A stretch of DNA of 64,000 nt from Streptomyces sp. XD-27 (GTDB lineage: Bacteria; Actinomycetota; Actinomycetes; Streptomycetales; Streptomycetaceae). Under the pieces are notes generated by a model that was not told the origin of the DNA, searched no databases, and saw only the letters and a list, made by a program, of their open reading frames with translations. Positions 42,330-50,455 of the stretch are shown here, piece by piece (the first letter of the stretch is position 1; each line of letters starts with the position of its first letter). The stretch spans positions 4,960,001-5,024,000 of the forward strand of contig NZ_CP130713.1 of assembly GCF_030553055.1 (NCBI RefSeq), read 5' to 3'. The position numbers were made by a program, and so were the translations under genes.

Positions 42330-43610
42330 GTGGCACAGATGGCCGAAGCGCAGAGCGAAGCGAGACGGATCGGCGAAGTGATCCGTCAGGCACGCGTGTT
42401 ACAGCGGCGCTCGCAGAGGGACGTCGCCGCCGCACTGGGGTATCACCAGTCGAAGGTGAGCCGCCTGGAGAGCGGCAGGGGCACGGAGGACGTGCGCGTG
42501 CTGCGCGAGATCGCACAGGTACTGGAGATTCCGCCGCAATGTCTCGGCCTCGCCGCCGCCCCCGACGCCAGCCCCGCCGACCCCGGAACCGAGGACATGC
42601 ACCGCCGTACCTTCCTTGCCGTGAGCGCCGCCGCGCTCGCGGCTCCGCCGCCGTCGACCGCAGCACATCACGAGCTGGTCCGGGTCCTGCTGCCAGGCAC
42701 GAGCCCTGCGGCCACCGGGCAAGCCTTGGCCATCGACGAGCTGCGGGAGCGGGCACGGGCCGTACGCCGGATGTTCTGCATGTGCGACTACGCGGAACTG
42801 GAGCAGACCCTGCCGGGTCTCATCGCCGATCTGCGCCAGGCCGCCGGTGGCTCATCCGGCTCGGCGGAGGCGTCCGGGTTGCTCGCGACCGCGTACCAGA
42901 CGTCGGTGAGCCTGTTGCTGAAGCTAGCCGATCAGGGCAACGCCTGGCTCGCGGCTGGTCGGGCCATGGCCGAGGCGGAGAGGTCCGGGGATCCTGTCGT
43001 CCTCGCCGCCAGTGTCCGCGTTCACGCCCACGTGCTCGTGCGGGAGAAGCACACCGCCCAGGCCGTGAACATCATCCGCCACACCGCCGACCAGCTCACA
43101 GGCTCCTACGACCAGCGCTCGCCCCGGTACCTGGCAGCGGTCGGTCTGCTGTTGCTCCGCGGGGCGACCGCCGCCAGCAGAGACGGTGACCGCGACACCA
43201 CCCAGGACTTCCTCACCGAGGCCAAGGAGGTGGCTCGCTACGTCGCCTTCGACCGGCCTGACGCCTGGGCGAACTTCAGCCCCACCAATGTCGCCCTGCA
43301 CGAGGTCAGCGCGGCCGTCTCCTTCGGCGACGCGGGCATCGCCCTGGAGACCGCCCGTCCCCTCATGCGCCGCCACATCCCCGTACCCGAGCGCCGTGCT
43401 GCCCTGTGGGTCGAAACTGCCCGCGCCTACAGCCAGCAGGGCCGCCTCGCCGACGGATACCAGGCCCTGCGCATCGCTGAGAGCTGCGCGGCACAGGACA
43501 TCCGCCGCCCTGCCGTCCGGGAACTGGTCGCCGACATGGCCGCCCGCGACCGCCGCCGTACCCTGCCGGAACTGCACCACTTCAGCCGACAGCTGGGAGT
43601 CCCCGCGTGA
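42330..43610 (+). CDS. XRE-family regulator with TPR-like C-terminal domain
   Basis: About 426 residues from GTG 42330 (AGGAGGAG upstream). Helix-turn-helix at residues 8-60: IGEVIRQARVLQRRSQRDVA, LGYHQSKVSRLESGRG. RRTFLAVSAAALAAPP looks like a hydrophobic hinge, as often seen in this family. The remaining 300 residues are helical repeats (LATAYQTSVSLLLKLADQGN, VHAHVLVREKHTAQAVNIIR). Streptomyces often pairs this type with a flavoprotein, as here (GTGA overlap at 43607). It probably controls the divergent operon through the repeats at 42239-42268. Confidence 0.85.
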   Translation: MAQMAEAQSEARRIGEVIRQARVLQRRSQRDVAAALGYHQSKVSRLESGRGTEDVRVLREIAQVLEIPPQCLGLAAAPDASPADPGTEDMHRRTFLAVSAAALAAPPPSTAAHHELVRVLLPGTSPAATGQALAIDELRERARAVRRMFCMCDYAELEQTLPGLIADLRQAAGGSSGSAEASGLLATAYQTSVSLLLKLADQGNAWLAAGRAMAEAERSGDPVVLAASVRVHAHVLVREKHTAQAVNIIRHTADQLTGSYDQRSPRYLAAVGLLLLRGATAASRDGDRDTTQDFLTEAKEVARYVAFDRPDAWANFSPTNVALHEVSAAVSFGDAGIALETARPLMRRHIPVPERRAALWVETARAYSQQGRLADGYQALRIAESCAAQDIRRPAVRELVADMAARDRRRTLPELHHFSRQLGVPA

Positions 43611-44164
43611 GTGATCAGCCCGACCAGCAGAGCAAGAAGCCGTTCCTGTACGTCGTCGTGTGCGCGGCCGGGATCGCTGGCGACGTCGGCAAGCTGATCA
43701 CGGCCGCTCAGGAGGCGAACTGGGACGTCGGTGTAATCGCCACCCCGCAGGGCCTCGGCTTCATAGACGCGACAGCCGTCGAGGCACAGACCGGCTACCC
43801 GATCCGCTCGGCCTGGCGTTCCCCAGGTGATCCGCGTCCGCTGCCGCCCGCCGACGCCATCGCGGTGGCCCCGGCTACCTTCAACACGATCAACAAATGG
43901 GCCGCGGGGATCTCCGACACCCTGGTGCTGGGCATCCTGTGCGAGGCGTACGGCTTTGGTATCCCCACCGCGGTCCTGCCCTACCTGAACTCTGCCCAGG
44001 CCGCCCATCCCGCGTACCGGCAGAGCCTGGAACGGCTGCGCGAGATGGGCGTCCTGGTCGGCTCGTACGAGCCGCACCGGCCGAAGGCCGGCGGCGGGGC
44101 GGACCGCTTCCGGTGGGATGAGGCGCTGGAGCTGCTCACGCCCAAGCTGTCCGCCCCGGCCTGA
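43607..44164 (+). CDS. flavoprotein (phosphopantothenoylcysteine decarboxylase-like)
   Basis: 185 residues of the flavoprotein family: FLYVVVCAAGIAGDVGKLIT, then DAIAVAPATFNTINKWAAGI, the PxxxNTxxKxAxGxxD FMN-binding pattern, and GILCEAYGFGIPTAVLPYLN. The family includes decarboxylases of peptidyl-cysteine (EpiD) and PPC. GTGA overlap with the XRE gene means coupled production. It may be an enzyme or a redox-sensing partner of the regulator. A relaxase frame overlaps its 3' end from the other strand. Confidence 0.85.
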   Translation: MSDQPDQQSKKPFLYVVVCAAGIAGDVGKLITAAQEANWDVGVIATPQGLGFIDATAVEAQTGYPIRSAWRSPGDPRPLPPADAIAVAPATFNTINKWAAGISDTLVLGILCEAYGFGIPTAVLPYLNSAQAAHPAYRQSLERLREMGVLVGSYEPHRPKAGGGADRFRWDEALELLTPKLSAPA

Positions 44165-45855
44165 TCAGCGGCGCCGTGCCTGCGGCGGCTGTGGGGGCAG
44201 GGCAGCCGCTGCCGTGTGCGCCGGAGCAGTGGGGTGCTGCGCGGTGCTGCGGGCCTGGGCGCGGGGCCGGGTGCGTGGCGTTGGCCGAGGCGCTGGATGC
44301 GCCAGGTCAGCGCGCGGGCGGGGTTGCGTGCGTCGTCCAGGGGGCGCTGGCTGAGGGCCTGGTCGAGGATGGTGGCCGCGTTGTGCCCTGCCTTCTCTGC
44401 CTCCGCGAGCACTGCGGCGAGGGCACCCCAGGCGGAGTCCTTGAGGATGCGCTCGGCGTACTCGGGGACGGCCTGCCGGATGTGCTGGGCGAAGCGGTGC
44501 TTGGCCTGTGGGGTGGGCGCGCGGTGGGCGAGGGCGTCCAGTACCGGTCCGGCGATCTGCGCGTACGCGGTCTGCAGGTGGAGGAGGGTCTGTTCGGCCG
44601 CTGCCTCCTGTTGGGCGTGCTGGCGGGTGCGGTGCCAGTGCCTGGCGAAGGCCACTGCGGTGAGCGCGGCGTCGATCAGCATCGCCAGGCCGGACCCGTC
44701 GCCTCCTGGGGAGGGGGTGCGCCAGATTGCCTGGACGCTGCGGCGCAGGACGCGGGCGCTGTCGTGGTCGGCGGTGATGCGGGAGCGGGTGGCGCGCTCG
44801 AATGCTGCGGAGGCTCGTTCCAGTTCGGCCTTCATCGCGGTCGGTGCGGTGAGTGGCAGCAGGTCCAGGGTGGCGCCGAGTGCGGCGAGCTGTCCTTGGG
44901 CGGCGTGGTCGTCGCCGTGGGTGAGGTGGTGGGGGATGCGTTCGGTGGCGGCGGTGGCCTGGTGCCACGGATTGCTCTGCGGGATAGCGGCGGGCTCGGG
45001 GCTGGTGTCGGTGAGGCGCTTTCGGATCTTGGGCAGGGAGAGGTCGCCTGCGAGGGTGGAGCCCGCGTACCAGATGGGTTCGCCTTGCTTGTTGACGTCG
45101 CCGGGCAGGGCGACGCTGTAGCCGGTCACGTCGCCGGACGGCTCGGTCTTCGGGCGTACGCTCACGCCGGTCGCCTCCAGGAACGCGAAGAACTCGGTTT
45201 CGCTGGAGGCGGCGGCCACGGCGCGGCGTACGCGCATGCGCAGGATCTCGCGGGATGCGGCGTCCTGGCCCAGGCGCTTGGCTTTGAAGTGTTCCTTGCT
45301 GGTGGGGCGTTTGGCGGCGGTGCCGTCGCCGGGCTTGAGCCGCCTTAGCCCGTAGTCGATTTCGATCTTGCGGGCCTCGCGCTGGACGGCGCGCTGGTCG
45401 TAGTCGCGGCGGGGGCGGCGGCCGTCTTGGCGGACGAGGGTGGCGGCGATGTGGATGTGGTCGTCGGCGTGGCGGACGGCGACCCAGCGGCAGGCTTCCT
45501 CGTCCCCGGCCGGGGCGATGCCGGCGGCGGCCACGATGCGGCGGGCGATGTCGGCCCACTGGGCGTCGGTGAGGATCGGGTCCTCGGGTGCGGCGCGGAC
45601 GGGGCAGTGCCAGACGGTGTACTTGGGGGCTTTGTCGCCCAGCATCTTCACGGGCTGGTCGAGCTGTGCGGCGAGCTGGGCCTCTACGTCCTTTGGATCG
45701 CGGTGGGGGCTGTGGCCAGGGTCGGGGGCGAAGCCGTTCCACGACGCCACCAGGTGCGGGTCGGTGTGTTCGTTGGCCCGGCCGGGGCCGAAGAGGTAGC
45801 CGATCGTGCGGCGGATGGCCTTCGGGCCCTTGCCAAGGATGATCTTCGGTATCAC
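43981..45855 (-). CDS. relaxase/mobilisation nuclease (MobA-like), C-terminus uncertain
   Basis: About 624 residues from GTG 45855. IPKIILGKGPKAIRRTIGYL may hold the nicking Tyr; WVAVRHADDHIHIAATLVRQ is the His triad that binds the metal. It nicks oriT and leads the strand into the recipient. Residues 190-480 are helical. The frame runs on to 43981 and so overlaps the 3' end of the flavoprotein gene by 184 bp on the opposite strand. Another frame stops at 44165, where a normal Arg/Pro-rich end would be, so a frameshift near the end is likely. It starts 5 bp after the MobC-like gene. Confidence 0.82.
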   Translation of the reverse strand: MIPKIILGKGPKAIRRTIGYLFGPGRANEHTDPHLVASWNGFAPDPGHSPHRDPKDVEAQLAAQLDQPVKMLGDKAPKYTVWHCPVRAAPEDPILTDAQWADIARRIVAAAGIAPAGDEEACRWVAVRHADDHIHIAATLVRQDGRRPRRDYDQRAVQREARKIEIDYGLRRLKPGDGTAAKRPTSKEHFKAKRLGQDAASREILRMRVRRAVAAASSETEFFAFLEATGVSVRPKTEPSGDVTGYSVALPGDVNKQGEPIWYAGSTLAGDLSLPKIRKRLTDTSPEPAAIPQSNPWHQATAATERIPHHLTHGDDHAAQGQLAALGATLDLLPLTAPTAMKAELERASAAFERATRSRITADHDSARVLRRSVQAIWRTPSPGGDGSGLAMLIDAALTAVAFARHWHRTRQHAQQEAAAEQTLLHLQTAYAQIAGPVLDALAHRAPTPQAKHRFAQHIRQAVPEYAERILKDSAWGALAAVLAEAEKAGHNAATILDQALSQRPLDDARNPARALTWRIQRLGQRHAPGPAPRPAAPRSTPLLRRTRQRLPCPHSRRRHGAADQAGADSLGVSSSSASSHRKRSAPPPAFGRCGSYEPTRTPISRSRSRLCRYAGWAAWAEFR

Positions 45856-45859
45856 CTGC

Positions 45860-46489
45860 TCACCGCCCCTCAGTGACCTGGGCGACGGCGGCATCCAGCT
45901 CGGCGATGGATGCCTCGACGCGGTCCAGGAGTCGTTGGACGGTGTCGTGGTGGGGCCAGGCGCCGTCCTTGTTGAGGTGCCAGGTGAGCTGGTTGAGGTT
46001 GCTGCCGATCTTGCCGAGCTGTCCGTTGGCGGCCATCAGCGCCTTCACCATGGCGCGGTAGTCGGCGACCGCGGCGGTGGGATCGTCGGCGCGGGCGGCA
46101 GCGAGGGAGCATTCGGCGACGTAGCCGCCCGCTGCCATCTTGCTCAGGGCAGCGGCGTTCTTGACGAGGGCGAACTCGTCGTCGTTGTAGCGGGGATGGA
46201 AGCGGTGCTCGCGAAGCTGCTTGTCACGCAGACGGCGACGCTGCACGGGCTTCTGCGGCACGTTCGACGACGGCTTGCTGGTCCCCGTCTCGGTCGGCCC
46301 CCCAGGGCCGGCCGACTCCGGTGCCCCCTCGGCGCCGGATGCCTCCGCCTCCTTGAGGGCGGGGGCCGGGTAAGGACTCCTTACCCGACAACTTGCTGCG
46401 CGGTTGTCTGGGGTGGTGGGCGTCTCCAGCCGGGAAGAGGGGAGTTCGTGGTGCGGGTGGTGCATTAGGGGTTGATGTCTCCGTTGCAT
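45860..46489 (-). CDS. MobC-like relaxosome protein
   Basis: Up to 209 residues; the folded part is the last 130: RRRLRDKQLREHRFHPRYND, DEFALVKNAAALSKMAAGGY and KIGSNLNQLTWHLNKDG, the last being the MobC signature. MobC helps the relaxase at oriT. Start uncertain: ATGs at 46489 and 46465 have no ribosome site, and the conserved part may begin at an internal GTG near 46240. A strong inverted repeat (46367-46387) lies inside the long version, which argues for a later start. Confidence 0.75.
   Translation of the reverse strand: MQRRHQPLMHHPHHELPSSRLETPTTPDNRAASCRVRSPYPAPALKEAEASGAEGAPESAGPGGPTETGTSKPSSNVPQKPVQRRRLRDKQLREHRFHPRYNDDEFALVKNAAALSKMAAGGYVAECSLAAARADDPTAAVADYRAMVKALMAANGQLGKIGSNLNQLTWHLNKDGAWPHHDTVQRLLDRVEASIAELDAAVAQVTEGR
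46367..46387. repeat. 9-bp inverted repeat in the 5' part of the MobC frame
   Basis: CGGGTAAGG-ACT-CCTTACCCG, perfect. Its closeness to the mob genes makes it a candidate for the relaxosome site or a mob operator. Confidence 0.55.
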
Positions 46490-46607
46490 GGGGGGTGGGC
46501 CTGCATGAGTGGTGCACGCACGCCAGGACGGACGCGTGGGTGATGCGAGCTATGGGGACCGTCCCCGGGAAGATGCCGCCTGAGCGCGAGGGCCTGTTAG
46601 GGGCGTA

Positions 46608-46641
46608 CCGGTGGTACCGGAAGTACTTCCGGTACCACCGG
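46608..46641. repeat. 34-bp perfect palindrome between mob genes and DUF2637 gene
   Basis: From CCGGTGGTACCGG to its complement, centred on AAGTACTT. GGTACC occurs on each side. It lies 20 bp beyond the stop of the DUF2637 gene and about 120 bp before the MobC gene. It could be oriT, a terminator without T-run, or an operator. Confidence 0.8.
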
Positions 46642-46660
46642 AAGGTCGTGGTCCTCAGGC

Positions 46661-47884
46661 TTAGCTGGTGCTCTTGCCGAGGTCGGGCCCGTTTTCGAAC
46701 TCGGCTTCCAGGGCGTCGACGACGTTCTTGAGACGTGCGTTGCTGGCCTTGAGGCCACGGTTCTCCCGGATCTCTTCGACGATGGCCTTGCGGGAGACCT
46801 CTCCCATCCGGGCGACCACGGTGCGTCCGATGGCCAGCAGTTCCTCGTGCGTGGCGTCGGGTGGGCGGCCGGTGCGCCGCGGCGTCGCACCGGCTTGTTC
46901 CGGGAGCGGCGGGACTGGGTCGGTGGTCTCCTGCTCCGGGCTGGAATCTTCCCGGGCTCCGTCCCCTGACCGCCTGCCCTCGTCGGCTTCTCGGCTGTGC
47001 GCGTCAGCCGAACTCGTGGCAGCGGTGAGGTCGGTCCAGGGGGAGGGGAGATCGATGGTGGCCAGGGCCTTGGCGTGGCGGCGGGCGGCGAGCTGGTGCA
47101 GCAGCTCCTGGCGCTGGCGTGGGTCGCTGCCCACCTGGGCCCGTGCGACGGCTCGCGACAGCCGCCGGGCGGCGCGTCGCCCGCGCCAGCTGCCCCGCTG
47201 TTTCGGGGAGCGTTCTGAGTGGCGGGCAGCGAGGGCGACGGCCTGGCGGGTGGCACGGTCGCGGGTGATCTGAGCGGCGTCCCGGTCGCGTTCGGCGAGC
47301 CCGAGGCGGGAGAGCGCGCGTTCGCGGATCTCCCGGCCAGCCCTGGCAATGAGGCTGTGGGACGTGGCCTCGGGTCGGCGGTGCCGCAGTTCGATGCCCA
47401 TGGCCTGGTGCCAGAGCAATGCGGCCATGACCGGGCCGACGAAGGCACGTACCGTGCCGCCGACCGGCCCGGATTCTGCGTACGCGGGCAGGATCTGCAC
47501 CGCGGTGATGGCCCAGGTCAGGATGGCGGGCAGGCCGGGGGCCTGCCGAGGGCCGTGGAGGTTCTGCCGGGCCAGCAGGGCGGTGGCGAACAGGGCGAAC
47601 TCAGCGGCGGCGAACATCGCGGCGCGCTCGACGGTGCTCCCCATGTCCAGGTAGTCGGCGGCGAACCGCCAGCTTGTGTCCGCGCTGTAGGCGGTGCAGC
47701 CGATCGCAGCCAGGGATGCAACCCACACGGCGGGTGTGCCCGCTCGGCGTTCGATTCGGCCGCGGTGGGTGTGCTGCTGGATCAGCCGCCGGGCCAGGAG
47801 GGCGCCGCCCAGGACGACAGCAGCAACGGCGGAAAGGACGACGGGGGTGGAGGGGAGAGGTGGTGCGGCGAGAGGCAAAGGCAC
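46661..47884 (-). CDS. DUF2637-type membrane protein
   Basis: 407 residues. The N-terminal 180 residues have about five hydrophobic segments (VVLSAVAAVVLGGALLARRL, AMFAAAEFALFATALLARQN, VGPVMAALLWHQAMGIELRH), as in DUF2637 proteins of Streptomyces elements and plasmids. The rest is charged and ends in a helical region with a putative helix-turn-helix (EELLAIGRTVVARMGEVSRK, NARLKNVVDALEAEFENG). DUF2637 proteins are linked by context to conjugation or plasmid upkeep; no biochemical function is known to me. Confidence 0.78.
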   Translation of the reverse strand: MPLPLAAPPLPSTPVVLSAVAAVVLGGALLARRLIQQHTHRGRIERRAGTPAVWVASLAAIGCTAYSADTSWRFAADYLDMGSTVERAAMFAAAEFALFATALLARQNLHGPRQAPGLPAILTWAITAVQILPAYAESGPVGGTVRAFVGPVMAALLWHQAMGIELRHRRPEATSHSLIARAGREIRERALSRLGLAERDRDAAQITRDRATRQAVALAARHSERSPKQRGSWRGRRAARRLSRAVARAQVGSDPRQRQELLHQLAARRHAKALATIDLPSPWTDLTAATSSADAHSREADEGRRSGDGAREDSSPEQETTDPVPPLPEQAGATPRRTGRPPDATHEELLAIGRTVVARMGEVSRKAIVEEIRENRGLKASNARLKNVVDALEAEFENGPDLGKSTS

Positions 47885-47944
47885 TCCGGGGTGATGGCAG
47901 GTGGCCTGGCGCGGCGGGAGGCGTGGGCAGAGAGGTGCTGACTT

Positions 47945-48060
47945 GTCGCACCCGTCGCATGCCTGGTCAGAGCAGGTACGGGGGCCCGGCGTGATACAGG
48001 AGGACCCGTCACGGCTGCACGACCCGTCACTGGGATGACCTGGGATGCGACGCGTGCGAC
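47945..48060. promoter_or_regulatory. inverted and direct repeats upstream of the DUF2637 gene
   Basis: GTCGCACCCGTCGCAT at 47945-47960 and its near-complement ATGCGACGCGTGCGAC at 48045-48060 enclose about 84 bp. Inside are two GACCCGTCAC copies (48003 and 48021), and the same 8-mer occurs inverted at about 48089. The set resembles a small iteron origin or an operator array next to the DUF3631 gene. Confidence 0.5.
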
Positions 48061-48066
48061 GAGTCT

Positions 48067-49326
48067 TTACGGGTGGACCCCCGACCCGTGACGGGTGGTC
48101 TCGTCAGCGTTGCCGGGAGCCGGCTCCTCGGGGCAGTAGCGGGCCCAGGCATCGGTGAACTGCAGGCGCGTGAAGCCCCTGGCCTGCCGTCCACCCTCGA
48201 AACGGAGAACGGCCGCCTGAATGCCGAAGTCCTTCAGCATGATCCCCAAGTAGCGTGGGGTCAGGCCCGCGTTGCGGTACTCCGCCCATGGAGCCTCCTG
48301 GTCCTTGAGGAGCTCCTCCAGCAGGTCCCGCGTACGCATGATGTCGGGATCGTCGTAGCGCGCGAAGACCCGGCGGATGTCCCGCAGCAGGCGAGTCTTC
48401 AAGTTCGACTCGTCGTCCTGGCCCACCTCTGCCGCGCACATGGCCACGCATGCTTCGCGGGCCCGCTCCGGCCAAGTGCCGCCTGCGAGTTCGGCGACGA
48501 CCACCAGCGGCTCCCAAGTGTCAGCCGCCCTGTCCTGTACTGGCATCGGGGGCACCAGGTCGGCGGCGGTGTCGAGCAGCGGGCGAAGCCACGCGGTGAG
48601 CCGGTCTCGCAGTTCGTGCAGGGCGGGAATGTCGCGTCGGGAGCGGAACTGCTCCACCCGCTCCCCACTCTTGCGGCGCTGCATGCGGATCACCACTGCC
48701 CGGTCCATCACCGTGTCCGGCAGATCGCCGATCCCGGCGAGCGCAGCCATGGCGAAGGTGGGGAACGCCTGCGGCTTGTGCTCCGGACCCGAGATCCGCA
48801 GGGCGGGCCGGTTGCGCTGATGCCCGGCATTCAGCAGGCCGCGCAGCTCCTCGTTCTTCTCGGCCGCCTTGATGCTGCCGAAGATGGTGTCGGCCTCGTC
48901 CACCAGCAGGGTGGGCGGGTCGTCGCCGATGGCGCGGAAGACTACCGCGGGACTGGTATTCACGGTGATCAGCGGATCGTGCACGGTCTCCGTGATCACA
49001 TCCAGCAGGCGGGACTTGCCGCAACGCTTCGCCGGTCCGACCACCGCCAGGCGGGGCGCGTGCTGCAGTGCGGGCTGCACGTGACTGGCCGCCACCCACA
49101 GTGTGACGGCGGTCAGTGCCTCGCCGCTGGGCAGGATCACGTACCGGGCGATGGCTTCCCGCAGCTCATCCAGCAGTGCGGCGCCCTCTGTGGCCTGCGA
49201 CGGCTCCTCGTCCTCGGCGGACGAGCTATCGGGCGTCGCGGGGGATCCCTGGCCTGGGACGGCGACAGGCGGCCAGGTGGGCGTCGGGGATGCGGTGGGG
49301 GTGGTGGAGGACGTAGGTTCGTCCAC
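48067..49326 (-). CDS. DUF3631-type P-loop protein
   Basis: 419 residues from GTG 49326 (GGGAGGAACGCCT upstream; the longer frame is rejected). After 45 Pro/Thr/Ser-rich residues comes a P-loop domain: RLAVVGPAKRCGKSRLLDVI (Walker A) and TLLVDEADTIFGSIKAAEKN (Walker B). MAALAGIGDLPDTVMDRAVV is typical of DUF3631 in phage and plasmid primase/helicase proteins. The C-terminal 120 residues look like a DNA-binding module (RNAGLTPRYLGIMLKDFGIQ). It probably acts in replication or maintenance of the element. Confidence 0.85.
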   Translation of the reverse strand: MDEPTSSTTPTASPTPTWPPVAVPGQGSPATPDSSSAEDEEPSQATEGAALLDELREAIARYVILPSGEALTAVTLWVAASHVQPALQHAPRLAVVGPAKRCGKSRLLDVITETVHDPLITVNTSPAVVFRAIGDDPPTLLVDEADTIFGSIKAAEKNEELRGLLNAGHQRNRPALRISGPEHKPQAFPTFAMAALAGIGDLPDTVMDRAVVIRMQRRKSGERVEQFRSRRDIPALHELRDRLTAWLRPLLDTAADLVPPMPVQDRAADTWEPLVVVAELAGGTWPERAREACVAMCAAEVGQDDESNLKTRLLRDIRRVFARYDDPDIMRTRDLLEELLKDQEAPWAEYRNAGLTPRYLGIMLKDFGIQAAVLRFEGGRQARGFTRLQFTDAWARYCPEEPAPGNADETTRHGSGVHP

Positions 49327-49463
49327 AGGCGTTCCTCCCTGGTGGGCCGGACGGGCAAGGCCCGGCCCACCGGATCGATCATTCGCGGGCGATGGGGCAG
49401 GGACCGTGCGGCTCTCGGCGGTGGCTCGCCGAGAGCCGTTTCGCTGTCCTTGAAAGGGCGGCG

Positions 49464-49706
49464 TCAGACCGCGAGGTCGTAAGCGGACTGGCCGGTCACC
49501 CAGGCGTCCACCTCGGACCAGCGGTAGCGCAGATGACGGCCGACCTTGTAAACGTTGGGGCCGATCCCCCGGTACTTCCACTGGTAGAGGGTCTTCACCG
49601 GCACCCCGAGGTACGCGGCGACTTCCGCAGGGGTGGCCAGCGGGCCACGCTGGGCAGCCGCAGCGGCGGCAGGTGCGTTGGCACTACGGGGAGAGGTCTT
49701 CGGCAC
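49464..49706 (-). CDS. xis: excisionase-like helix-turn-helix protein
   Basis: 80 residues from GTG 49706 with AAGGAG upstream. PLATPAEVAAYLGVPVKTLY and GPNVYKVGRHLRYRWSEVDA form the MerR-like winged helix of actinobacterial excisionases. It bends attachment-site DNA so that the integrase removes the element. It is divergent from the XRE repressor and the integrase, with a 467-bp gap. Confidence 0.83.
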   Translation of the reverse strand: MPKTSPRSANAPAAAAAAQRGPLATPAEVAAYLGVPVKTLYQWKYRGIGPNVYKVGRHLRYRWSEVDAWVTGQSAYDLAV

Positions 49707-50116
49707 AGGGCTCCTTTTCGGTCTTGAACAACGGGCCTGGACAACACAGCCACACCATCCAGGGGAAAGTCCAGAGTTGGTTCTGAAACTCTGTACTACT
49801 TCTCTCGGCGTGGCCGGGGAGGCCAAAACAGTAAGGGCGGATCCCCGGTTGCCGAAATCGCTCCCGCGGAAGCCGAAATTTTCTGCGGCGAAGCGGCCGG
49901 CAGAGGGGTCGGAATCCGATACCTCAGCAGCTCAGAGACAGTGCAGAGTGGTCTGGGGCGATGCGGCTAGCGCGCTGGACGCTATGGTTGATACCTGCGC
50001 AAAACGCCCATCTTGAAAACGTTTAGGGAAGGTAGCACGGTGCCCGCGCCGAAACGATTCGCGATGTACCGGAATTCGATGAGACGAACGCCACTTCGCC
50101 CCCGGGCGACTTTTCT

Positions 50117-50170
50117 AGAGTTTAAGAACTAACTCTTGCCATAACGCCAGGCTGCAAGTTACAGCTAACT
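50117..50170. promoter_or_regulatory. two inverted repeats upstream of the XRE-int operon
   Basis: AGAGTT(8)AACTCT at 50117-50136 and AGTTACAGCTAACT at 50157-50170, the second ending 3 bases before the XRE start codon. They share the half-site AGTTA or CTAACT. Likely self-control sites of the XRE protein, which would silence itself and the integrase. Confidence 0.55.
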
Positions 50171-50173
50171 GTC

Positions 50174-50455
50174 ATGGCAACCAGACCTGTCGAAATAGGC
50201 CCTGCCGGCCTCCACACCGCCCGCGCCATCGAGCACATACGCCTCGTGCGCGGCCTGACCCAGCACCAGCTCGCCGCCCGCTGCACCGCACTGGGCCGCC
50301 CGATGACCAACACCGCCCTCAGTCGCACCGAACGCGCCCGCCGCCGCTGCGACGTAGACGACCTTGTCGCCATCGCCAGCGCGCTCGGCGTGCCTCCCAC
50401 GACCCTGCTCCTGCCGCTCCCGTCGGTGTCCAGTGATGACCGGAGGGGGTGCTAG
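50174..50455 (+). CDS. small XRE-family repressor
   Basis: 93 residues: HTARAIEHIRLVRGLTQHQL, AARCTALGRPMTNTALSRTE and VDDLVAIASALGVPPTTLLL form one helix-turn-helix domain. Its TAG is directly followed by the TTG start of the integrase, so both are on one message. It is probably the switch that keeps the element quiet. Inverted repeats overlap its start region. Confidence 0.85.
   Translation: MATRPVEIGPAGLHTARAIEHIRLVRGLTQHQLAARCTALGRPMTNTALSRTERARRRCDVDDLVAIASALGVPPTTLLLPLPSVSSDDRRGC

Noticed and set aside
48073..49482. 469-codon plus-strand frame over the DUF3631 gene
   Set aside because: Antisense shadow; the minus strand holds Walker A and B.
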